DNA of 9,889 bases, taken from NCBI GenBank assembly GCA_044339595.1, contig JBIIVF010000093.1, forward strand, positions 1-9,889. The letters run 5' to 3'. Below the pieces are notes generated by a model, which saw only the letters and a list, made by a program, of their open reading frames with translations, was not told the origin of the DNA and ran no database searches. The stretch is from CAZTGZ01 sp044339595 (GTDB taxonomy: Bacteria > Bacteroidota > Bacteroidia > NS11-12g > UBA9320). Below, piece by piece: positions 1 through 6,006 of the stretch. Made by a program: the position numbers and the translations under genes. Each line of letters starts with the position of its first letter. The stretch's first letter is position 1.

Positions 1-90
1 CGGACTGAATTTATCAAAATAGTTTCCAATTTGAGCTGAAGCAAAAATTGAAACTATCAAAAGCGATATTAATATAACTAAAGGACGCAA
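1..90 (-). CDS. Secreted/outer-envelope protein, N-terminal fragment (runs off left edge)
   Basis: Reading the minus strand from 90 down to 1 gives 30 open codons beginning MRPLVILISLLIVSIFASAQ. This is a textbook Sec signal peptide: a short positive n-region (Arg2), a hydrophobic core and an A-S-A cleavage site followed by Gln. The mature part starts QIGNYFDKFS and continues beyond the window. The frame is open from a stop at 115-117, and there is no ATG in it. TTG at 90 gives the best signal peptide; an ATT at 108 (reading IKLFQV) is a less likely alternative. It lies 45 bp downstream of bshC on the same strand, so it may be the last gene of that transcript. I cannot identify the family from 10 mature residues. 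The signal peptide is well supported; the exact start is not. Confidence 0.6.
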   Translation of the reverse strand, partial: MRPLVILISLLIVSIFASAQIGNYFDKFSP

Positions 91-110
91 AACTTGGAAG
101 AGTTTAATCT

Positions 111-137
111 GAAATTATTGCAAAAATAGCAATTTTC
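111..137. repeat. Small inverted repeat at the end of bshC
   Basis: GAAA plus ATTGC (111-114 and 117-121, with a two-base bulge at 115-116) pairs with GCAAT plus TTTC (129-137) around a 7-base A/T loop. It overlaps the bshC stop codon and sits just before the next gene. There is no clean U-tract on the minus strand, so it could be a weak terminator, an mRNA 3'-end stabiliser or chance in A/T-rich DNA. Confidence 0.3.
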
Positions 138-1740
138 AAGAAATAACCAAGGTTATCGTCGAGCTCGTTGAAAATTTAATAATATCCTTATTATAAATTA
201 ATTCAAGGGCATATTTTAAAAACTGCACAGAAGTTTCTAATCTTTCTTGCTTTTCTGTAAAAAATTGTGTCTTTAATTTGATTAATTTCCGAATTTGAGG
301 TAAATTCATTACATGTTCATCAAACTTCTCTGCTAGCACTTTAGACAGGTGATGTTGATCTTTTTTTAAAATTCTGATTTGTTCCAGCGTTTTGGTGTCA
401 AACCATTCGCAAGATCTGAAGTCTTCCTCTAGTTGATTCAGTAGATTAGAAATCTTCTTGTTAATGGTTATCGGGCCTGATTTAATTTGCTGGGTATATT
501 CTGCCAATTTCAACTGGATGGATTCCGGGTCTGAGAACATATTCTCCATTGTCAATCCTGTGTTTTGAATAAAATCGACCACTGAGGAAGGAAGATAAAT
601 GGCAGAACTCCGGAGCCAAACTACCGGATAAGGAATCTGGTAGGCTTCAAATATTTTTCTGATTTGAAACCAATAGATCATTTCACTACCACCTGCAACA
701 TATGCAAGGTTGGGCAGAATGGTCTCTTGATAAATCGGCCTAAGTGCCACGTTTGGACTAAAAATTTCCGGTGAATCAGATAGGAGTTGCTTTAAAGAAG
801 AGGGTGTATAATATTTTTCTGAGGGCAATAGCTGAAATGAATTTTCTTTTTTTATCAGTCGTTCTCTTTTGCCTTCATCAATGATAAAAAGGTTGGTTTC
901 ACGCGGATGTATCTGAGGTTTAACATGCAGAGATTTCAAAACTTCATCATATGCAGATATCAGATGCGCTGTAGGGTTCTCAATTTCCCGGAGTAAAATG
1001 TCTTTGAATTCAGTTTTCAAACTCACATCATCCGGATCAATAACCACCAAGCCTGTATTTTCAAATATTTGATGAATGATTTTTCTAGAGGCGGCCGCAT
1101 AATGATCGGATTTCTCATATGCCTGAATCATCACCTCTATCCATTCCGATGTTTGAGGATCATTTTTGAACAATTCTTTGATTTCTTGTCCCATTTCTGC
1201 CAATCCGGTATTCTTTTTACGACCCACCGGTCCAGATAAACCATCAGGATTTTCCCATTTAAATTCTTTGCCGAACAACTTCAGATGATTTATTTCATCG
1301 AAATCGTGGTCTTCAGTGGCCATCCAAAATATCGGAATGATCGGATGTTCTGTTCGCTCACTGCAAGCTTTTGCCAAAGAGATGACGGATAGAATTTTAT
1401 TAATGACCAAACCCGGACCAAGATATGCGTGAATCTGCTGACCTGCGGTTACCGTGTAGGCATTGGCTTGTCGCAAGGTTTCAATATTCTTTAAAACGGG
1501 GCTATGTGCATCTAATTGAATACCTGATTGCTTGTATTGGTTTAGAAGGGCGTCAGACAAGATATTTCTGGCTATTTCAGAAAATTGCTTTTGTGAAATC
1601 TGATCCACCACGCTTTGTGGGGATGGTAATTGACTCAAAAAAGGGCTTAGAGCCTTATGATTCTCCAAATAGGCATTGATTGCCGGGCTATTGTAAAGCG
1701 TGTTCTTGACTTGAACGGAGGTTGTTTTTACTGATATCAT
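136..1740 (-). CDS. bshC: Bacillithiol synthase BshC (cysteine-adding enzyme)
   Basis: BshC is the last enzyme of bacillithiol synthesis, proposed to join cysteine to glucosaminyl-malate (the BshB product) in the cytoplasm. The 534 residues match the usual family length. Family landmarks are clear: TAGQQ at 98-102, FWMATEDHDFDEIN at 138-151, and the conserved stretch from SPNVALRP to GGSEMIYW at 328-357. A Rossmann-like core is followed by a C-terminal helical, Lys/Glu-rich coiled-coil-like region (about 400-515). The start ATG overlaps the rimO stop as ATGA, implying translational coupling. Oddity: the loop after TAGQQ reads IHAYLGPGLV, whereas relatives I remember have a GPLY-like sequence there. 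No frameshift is visible. bshA and bshB are not in this window. Identification is firm; the biochemical role rests on family knowledge, where direct enzymology is limited. Confidence 0.93.
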   Translation of the reverse strand: MISVKTTSVQVKNTLYNSPAINAYLENHKALSPFLSQLPSPQSVVDQISQKQFSEIARNILSDALLNQYKQSGIQLDAHSPVLKNIETLRQANAYTVTAGQQIHAYLGPGLVINKILSVISLAKACSERTEHPIIPIFWMATEDHDFDEINHLKLFGKEFKWENPDGLSGPVGRKKNTGLAEMGQEIKELFKNDPQTSEWIEVMIQAYEKSDHYAAASRKIIHQIFENTGLVVIDPDDVSLKTEFKDILLREIENPTAHLISAYDEVLKSLHVKPQIHPRETNLFIIDEGKRERLIKKENSFQLLPSEKYYTPSSLKQLLSDSPEIFSPNVALRPIYQETILPNLAYVAGGSEMIYWFQIRKIFEAYQIPYPVVWLRSSAIYLPSSVVDFIQNTGLTMENMFSDPESIQLKLAEYTQQIKSGPITINKKISNLLNQLEEDFRSCEWFDTKTLEQIRILKKDQHHLSKVLAEKFDEHVMNLPQIRKLIKLKTQFFTEKQERLETSVQFLKYALELIYNKDIIKFSTSSTITLVIS

Positions 1741-3050
1741 GAAGGAACCACATTACCGTAAAGATCATAATCAACGGCATCCGTGATCTGAACTTGCACG
1801 AAGTCACCAATTCTGGCATAATTCGAATCTGTTTTGATGAGCACTTCGTTATCTACTTCCGGACTGTCATGTTCTGATCTGCCGACGTAATATTCGCCTT
1901 CAACCCGGTCGATGATGGTTTTGAACTGCTGACCGATTTTAAGTTGATTGATTTCAGATGAGATCTCTTGTTGGATGTCCATAATTGTGCTTGCCCGCTG
2001 TTCTTTTTCATGTTCAGGTAAACTGTCTTCCATCGAAAATGCGTGTGTATTCTCTTCGTGTGAGTAGGTAAAAACTCCCAATCGGTCGAATCGGGCTTCT
2101 TCTACAAATCGACTTAATTTTTCGAATTCCTGTTCCGTTTCTCCCGGATGACCCACAAGCATGGTGGTACGAAGGGCAATTCCGGGGACTCTTTCACGAA
2201 TGGTTTCGATCAGCTCCCGTGTTCTTCTTTCCGTAATGCCTCTGCGCATGATTTTTAGCATGTTGTCAGTAATATGTTGAAGCGGAATATCAAGATAGTT
2301 GCAAATGTTGGATCGTTCAGCCATCACGTTGAGCACATCCATAGGAAATTGAGAAGGGTAGGCGTAATGCAATCGAATCCATTCTAATCCATCCACATCA
2401 CTGAGATGCCTGAGCAAGTCGGCCAGTTTTCTTTCCCCATAATTGTCTAATCCATAATAAGTTAGATCTTGGGCAATCAACATGATTTCTTTGGTGCCAT
2501 TTTTTACCAAATGTTTGGCTTCATGCACCAGCGCTTCGATACTTTTGGATGCATGTTTACCGCGCATGAGAGGAATAGCACAAAAGGAGCAGGGTCTATT
2601 GCAACCTTCTGCAATTTTGAGAAAGGCATAGTGAGAAGGAGTTGTCGTAAGGCGCTCGCCCAGCAGTTCGTGTTTGTAATCTGCACCAAGTGTTTTTAGA
2701 ACCGCCGGCAATTCCAACGTTCCAAAATAGGCATCTACCTGAGGAATTTCAACTTTCAATTCATCTTTATACCGATGAGACAGACAACCGGTTACATAGA
2801 GTTTATCAATACGACCGGCTTCTTTTTCATCCACATAATGCAGGATGGTATCGATGGACTCTTGTTTGGCATTTTCAATGAATCCGCAGGTGTTGACAAT
2901 GATGACCGGAGCATTTCTCTTGCTTTCATGGGTCACGTCGAAGTCATTGGCTTTGAGCTGGCTCATGAGCATTTCAGAATCGACCAGATTCTTGGAACAG
3001 CCGAGCGTGATAATATTGACAGTTTTGGGTTTGAATGATCTTACCTTCAT
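1737..3050 (-). CDS. rimO: Ribosomal protein S12 methylthiotransferase RimO
   Basis: RimO is a radical-SAM enzyme that adds a methylthio group to a conserved aspartate of ribosomal protein S12, using two 4Fe-4S clusters. All parts are visible in 437 residues. The N-terminal MTTase (UPF0004) domain carries cluster ligands Cys18 (LGCSKN), Cys55 (VNTCGF) and Cys89 (VTGC). The radical-SAM domain carries Cys150-x3-Cys154-x2-Cys157 (EGCNRPCSFC). A C-terminal TRAM domain (about 375-435) would bind the substrate. The short, acidic-rich TRAM and the sequence RLHYAYPSQFP favour RimO over the tRNA enzyme MiaB. It starts 38 bp after the ftsY stop and its own stop overlaps the bshC start by 4 bp, so it sits mid-operon. 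No Shine-Dalgarno precedes the ATG. Nothing appears broken. Confidence 0.96.
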   Translation of the reverse strand: MKVRSFKPKTVNIITLGCSKNLVDSEMLMSQLKANDFDVTHESKRNAPVIIVNTCGFIENAKQESIDTILHYVDEKEAGRIDKLYVTGCLSHRYKDELKVEIPQVDAYFGTLELPAVLKTLGADYKHELLGERLTTTPSHYAFLKIAEGCNRPCSFCAIPLMRGKHASKSIEALVHEAKHLVKNGTKEIMLIAQDLTYYGLDNYGERKLADLLRHLSDVDGLEWIRLHYAYPSQFPMDVLNVMAERSNICNYLDIPLQHITDNMLKIMRRGITERRTRELIETIRERVPGIALRTTMLVGHPGETEQEFEKLSRFVEEARFDRLGVFTYSHEENTHAFSMEDSLPEHEKEQRASTIMDIQQEISSEINQLKIGQQFKTIIDRVEGEYYVGRSEHDSPEVDNEVLIKTDSNYARIGDFVQVQITDAVDYDLYGNVVPS

Positions 3051-3088
3051 GATGATGTAGGTCTATAACGGGTTTCGGGTCTATTTGT

Positions 3089-4039
3089 TCATGAGTGGAA
3101 CAGAGAATCAACAAATGCCTCTTCATTGAAGATTTGAAGGTCATCCATTTTTTCTCCAACCCCGATATATTTAACAGGAATTTTGAATTGATCAGAAATC
3201 CCGAGCACCACACCTCCTTTGGCCGTCCCATCCAGTTTGGTCAGGGCCAATGCGCTCACTTCTGTGGCAGCAGTAAATTGTCTGGCTTGCTCAAAAGCAT
3301 TTTGACCGGTAGATGCATCCAAAACCAAAAGTACTTCGTGGGGCGCATCTTCAATTACCTTGCTCATAACCCTTTTAATTTTCGACAACTCATTCATGAG
3401 ATTGACTTTATTGTGCAGACGACCGGCTGTATCGATGATTACCACATCTGCGTCTTTTTCTTTTCCAACTTTAACGGTTTCATATGCCACAGCTGCCGGG
3501 TCGGTATCCATACCTTTTGAAACAATTTCTACACCCACGCGATCAGACCAAATGGTGAGCTGATCCACCGCTGCAGCTCTAAAAGTATCGGCCGCTCCGA
3601 GGATGACTTTCTTGCCGGATTTATTAAACATATGGGCCAATTTTCCGATGGTGGTAGTTTTTCCTACCCCATTCACACCCACTACCATGATGACATAGGG
3701 CTTCACCACTGCGTCGTCTTTATTGACTTTATGTTCAGACAACAACTGTTTGATTTCGTCTTTGAGCAGGTTATTCAGTTCATCTGAACCCACATATTTG
3801 ACTTTGGAGGTTCTTTTTTGCAGTCGATCGATGATCTTTAATGTGGTTTCAATGCCCACATCAGAAGTAATGAGAATTTCCTCCAGTTCATCGAGGAATT
3901 CATCGCTGACGGAGGTGCGACCTAAAATCGCTTTAGAAATTTTTTGAAGCAGGCTATCCCGGGTTTTGGATAAACCTTCGTTTAGCTGGGCTTTTTCCTC
4001 AACGGATGGCTTTTTTTTAAATAAGTCAAATATTCCCAT
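3089..4039 (-). CDS. ftsY: Signal recognition particle receptor FtsY
   Basis: FtsY is the SRP-receptor GTPase that docks translating ribosomes carrying membrane proteins to the Sec translocon at the inner membrane. I chose the ATG at 4039 (316 residues, starting MGIFDLFKKK); an in-frame TTG three codons upstream (4048) is possible but less likely. The protein lacks a long acidic A domain. It has a short amphipathic membrane-targeting N-terminus, a helical N domain (to about 110) and the SRP GTPase G domain: P-loop GVNGVGKTT at about 121-129, the insertion-box DTFRAAA at about 151-157, DTAGR at about 203-207 and TKLDG at about 267-271. Length fits short-form FtsY. It begins only 15 bp after a strong terminator that ends the ribosomal-protein genes, so expression depends on read-through or on its own promoter, which I could not define. 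Confidence 0.96.
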   Translation of the reverse strand: MGIFDLFKKKPSVEEKAQLNEGLSKTRDSLLQKISKAILGRTSVSDEFLDELEEILITSDVGIETTLKIIDRLQKRTSKVKYVGSDELNNLLKDEIKQLLSEHKVNKDDAVVKPYVIMVVGVNGVGKTTTIGKLAHMFNKSGKKVILGAADTFRAAAVDQLTIWSDRVGVEIVSKGMDTDPAAVAYETVKVGKEKDADVVIIDTAGRLHNKVNLMNELSKIKRVMSKVIEDAPHEVLLVLDASTGQNAFEQARQFTAATEVSALALTKLDGTAKGGVVLGISDQFKIPVKYIGVGEKMDDLQIFNEEAFVDSLFHS

Positions 4040-4053
4040 AACACGCAATTTAA

Positions 4054-4086
4054 CAAAAAAAGCTTCCTGCGGTCGCCGGAAGCTTT
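4054..4086 (-). terminator. Intrinsic terminator between the ribosomal-protein genes and ftsY
   Basis: On the minus strand a perfect 9-bp stem, AAAGCTTCC (4086-4078) with GGAAGCTTT (4067-4059), encloses a GC-rich loop that can pair further (GCG/CGC). It is followed at once by a run of seven T, then GTT (through 4054). This is the classical Rho-independent layout. It lies 22 bp after the DUF4295 stop and 15 bp before the ftsY start. No comparable U-tract follows it on the plus strand, so it acts on leftward transcription. Confidence 0.85.
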
Positions 4087-4108
4087 GAATTCTTTATAAA
4101 TAGAGAGA

Positions 4109-4258
4109 TTACTTTAAAAGATTGGCTACCTGTTCGGTGGGTACCATTTCTTCTCTAAAAGTGTAGGCACCGGTTTTTGGCGACCTTACTACCTTCACAA
4201 TTTTTGCCCAATCTTTGGCTGAACTTGTCTTCAGGGTTGCAACTACTTTCTTTGCCAT
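4109..4258 (-). CDS. DUF4295 small basic protein, probable ribosome-associated protein
   Basis: A 49-residue basic protein, MAKKVVATLKTSSAKDWAKI..., with the family landmarks SPKTGAY (26-32) and FREEMVP (34-40), ending ANLLK. It matches DUF4295, a family I know as restricted to Bacteroidota and encoded directly after rpmG. The ATG is 2 bp after the rpmG stop, so translation is almost certainly coupled and the three proteins are made together. From memory, a new large-subunit protein, bL38, was described in a Flavobacterium johnsoniae ribosome structure; I think it may be this family, but I am not certain of the equivalence. No membrane segment, Cys or catalytic motif is present. The family call is strong; the ribosomal role is inference from context, size and charge. 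Confidence 0.85.
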   Translation of the reverse strand: MAKKVVATLKTSSAKDWAKIVKVVRSPKTGAYTFREEMVPTEQVANLLK

Positions 4259-4260
4259 GG

Positions 4261-4443
4261 TTACTTAATTTCTTTATGTACGGTAACTTTTTTCAAAACT
4301 GCATTGAACTTTTTCAACTCAAGTCTCTCAGAAGTATTTTTCTTGTTCTTGGTGGTAATGTAACGGCTCGTTCCTGGCATACCTGAAGTTTTATGTTCAG
4401 TGCACTCGAGAATTACCTGTATTCTGTTTCCTTTTCTAGCCAT
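4261..4443 (-). CDS. rpmG: 50S ribosomal protein bL33
   Basis: Sixty residues, starting MARKGNRIQVILECTEHK, with the bL33 hallmarks SRYITTKNKKNT (26-37) and LELKKFN (41-47). bL33 is a small, non-essential large-subunit protein near the E site. Only one cysteine (Cys14) is present: the CxxC...CxxC zinc ligands of the C+ form are missing, so this is the zinc-independent (C-) type. It starts 7 bp after the rpmB stop and ends 2 bp before the DUF4295 start, within a compact operon. No Shine-Dalgarno is present; the leader is A/T-rich, as in most Bacteroidota genes. Confidence 0.96.
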   Translation of the reverse strand: MARKGNRIQVILECTEHKTSGMPGTSRYITTKNKKNTSERLELKKFNAVLKKVTVHKEIK

Positions 4444-4450
4444 AACTTTA

Positions 4451-4684
4451 TCAGATTGAACCGGTGTTGATTAAATTTCTGAGACAAGCGCTGATGCCTT
4501 TTTTGCTGATGGTTTTCAGGGCCGAGGTAGATACCTTCAGGGTAATCCACTCTCCACTCTCTGGAAGAAAAAACTTCTTGGTCTGAAGGTTCGGGTAAAA
4601 CCGACGTTTCGTCTTTCTGTTTGAGAAGGAAACGTTGTTACCTTTCAAAGCCTTCTTGCCGGTGAGGTCACATACTCTTGACAT
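4451..4684 (-). CDS. rpmB: 50S ribosomal protein bL28
   Basis: Seventy-seven residues starting MSRVCDLTGKKALKGNNVSF, with the bL28 signatures LTGK (7-10), GNNVS (15-19), KTKRRFYPNLQ (24-34) and LKVSTSALKTISKKG (49-63). It is a basic protein of the large subunit that contacts 23S rRNA near the E site. Only Cys5 remains of the N-terminal zinc-ligand pattern, so, like the neighbouring bL33, it is probably the zinc-free form. It is the first gene of the operon, with a promoter-like sequence just upstream (4707-4738). The leader is A-rich (TAAAAAATAAAAGCA before ATG) and has no Shine-Dalgarno, which fits Bacteroidota start-site selection. Confidence 0.96.
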   Translation of the reverse strand: MSRVCDLTGKKALKGNNVSFSNRKTKRRFYPNLQTKKFFLPESGEWITLKVSTSALKTISKKGISACLRNLINTGSI

Positions 4685-4706
4685 TGCTTTTATTTTTTAA
4701 GGAGTG

Positions 4707-4738
4707 CAAAGGTGGAGCTTTCATGCGGAAAAAACAAG
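4707..4738 (-). promoter_or_regulatory. Probable Bacteroidota-type promoter of the rpmB operon
   Basis: On the minus strand, CTTG (4738-4735) is followed after 20 bp by CACCTTTG (4714-4707) and then CA. The Bacteroidota sigma factor consensus is TTTG at -33 and TAnnTTTG at -7, separated by about 19-20 bp. This gives 3 of 4 and 5 of 6 fixed positions at good spacing. It would start transcription near 4700, about 15 bp before the rpmB ATG. Position right before a strongly expressed operon supports it; no transcription data are available. Confidence 0.5.
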
Positions 4739-4751
4739 TGTTTTCAAAAAA

Positions 4752-5978
4752 TTATGGATATAAGAGGTATTTTTTTCTCAGGGTCCGAAAAGCTTGTAAG
4801 TCAACCTTCCACGATTCTCGGATTTCAGCATCCGATTTCTGCGCTTTAATTTGTTCCTTGAGCTCGCCGTTACCGGCCAATTTGTTGAACATGGCATTGA
4901 AGAATTGTGCTGTATCCGTTGAAGTCTGATAGAAGTATTTCAGCCAGTACAAATCAATAAAGGGCTGTTTTGATATGCTGTCAGCCAAAGGTTTGAGCGA
5001 AATCCCAAAACACTTTTGGTTCTCGAGGGGTGGTTTGTCGGCCACACCGGGAATAGAGACCGGTGTAAAAGAATAACTCAGCTCTTCATTGTCAGGGGTG
5101 CCCAAAATTTGAAAAGGGTATGGTGTGCCCCTTCCTAAGCTCACGCGGGTACCTTCGAATAATCCCAGTGACGGATATAAATAGACCGATGACATATTGG
5201 GAAGATTGGGGGAGGGTCGTATAGGCAATGAATACAAATATTGATGATCATAGCCCACACACGGAATCACAGTTAAGTTGCATTTTTTATGGCCATCTAG
5301 CCAACCTTCTCCATTAATCATCCCGGCAAATTCGCCAATGGTCATTCCATGCACCAAGGGCACAGGATGCATCCCCACAAAGGATTTATACTCAGTTTTT
5401 AAACATGGACCATCCACATAGTGGCCATTGGGGTTTGGACGGTCTAGCACTATAAAAGGGATGTTGTTTTCGGCGCAGGATTCCATCACATAATGCATGG
5501 TGCTGATATACGTGTAAAATCGAACCCCAACATCTTGAATATCAAATACCACAATGTCTACCTTGCTCAAAATATCGGCGCTCGGTTTTTTCTTATTACC
5601 ATACAACGATTGTATATCGATACCGGTTTTGGCATCGACGGTACTTTTTACATGTTCACCGGCACTGTGATCTCCGCGAAAACCGTGTTCGGGAGCAAAA
5701 ATCATTTCGATATTCACCCCCAATTGAAGTAAAGTATCAACGAGATGCGTTTGGTGGATCGTAGAAGTTTGATTTACCACCATGCCAACCCGTTTGTTTT
5801 TTAACAAGGGCAAATATTCTTGGATGCGAAAGGCGCCCGGATAGACTTTCTCGGTTTTTGAGGACTGAATCTCTGAAGAAATTTCATCACTGGTTTTGTT
5901 TTCTCCCACGGGTACATGCTGACAACTCAGCGCTCCAAACAGGAACAAAATGAATATGTTTAACGGTAAATAGTGCAT
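4752..5978 (-). CDS. namZ: DUF1343 lipoprotein, NamZ-type exo-beta-N-acetylmuramidase
   Basis: The 408 residues match the DUF1343 (YbbC/NamZ, GH171) family. Characterised members remove terminal N-acetylmuramic acid from peptidoglycan fragments, feeding cell-wall recycling. Landmarks: FAPEHGFRG at 95-102, DIQDVGVRFYTYI at 146-158, DRPNPNG at 179-185, HGMTIGEFA at 210-218, and GTRVSLGRGTPYPFQ at 276-290. The N-terminus is a hydrophobic signal with Cys19 (FGALSCQ), a relaxed lipobox, so it is probably a lipoprotein at the inner or outer membrane on the periplasmic side. It is followed by a hydrophilic, Ser/Glu-rich linker (about 22-45). The ATG gives the complete signal; no Shine-Dalgarno is seen. 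It is divergent from the LolC/E-type permease with 28 bp between starts, and its stop lies 67 bp before rpmB. Substrate is inferred from the family. Confidence 0.88.
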   Translation of the reverse strand: MHYLPLNIFILFLFGALSCQHVPVGENKTSDEISSEIQSSKTEKVYPGAFRIQEYLPLLKNKRVGMVVNQTSTIHQTHLVDTLLQLGVNIEMIFAPEHGFRGDHSAGEHVKSTVDAKTGIDIQSLYGNKKKPSADILSKVDIVVFDIQDVGVRFYTYISTMHYVMESCAENNIPFIVLDRPNPNGHYVDGPCLKTEYKSFVGMHPVPLVHGMTIGEFAGMINGEGWLDGHKKCNLTVIPCVGYDHQYLYSLPIRPSPNLPNMSSVYLYPSLGLFEGTRVSLGRGTPYPFQILGTPDNEELSYSFTPVSIPGVADKPPLENQKCFGISLKPLADSISKQPFIDLYWLKYFYQTSTDTAQFFNAMFNKLAGNGELKEQIKAQKSDAEIRESWKVDLQAFRTLRKKYLLYP

Positions 5979-6006
5979 TTTTGAAAAATTAATCGATCAA
6001 GTTATT

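Noticed and set aside
136..220. Possible frameshift at the BshC C-terminus
   Set aside because: Total length fits the family and the ending resembles the variable C-terminal tail; no other frame restores better similarity.
1425..1679. Plus-strand open frame inside bshC
   Set aside because: It lies wholly antisense to a well-conserved gene and its translation shows no recognisable family or leader.
2469..3060. Several overlapping open frames within rimO on both strands
   Set aside because: RimO is intact and conserved through this stretch; the other frames are its shadows.
3095..3947. Plus-strand frames antisense to ftsY
   Set aside because: They mirror the GTPase coding sequence and carry no independent motif.
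4725..4752. Hairpin (AAAAC-ACTT-GTTTT) as a NamZ terminator
   Set aside because: The stem is five A/T-rich pairs and it overlaps the rpmB promoter elements; too weak to call.
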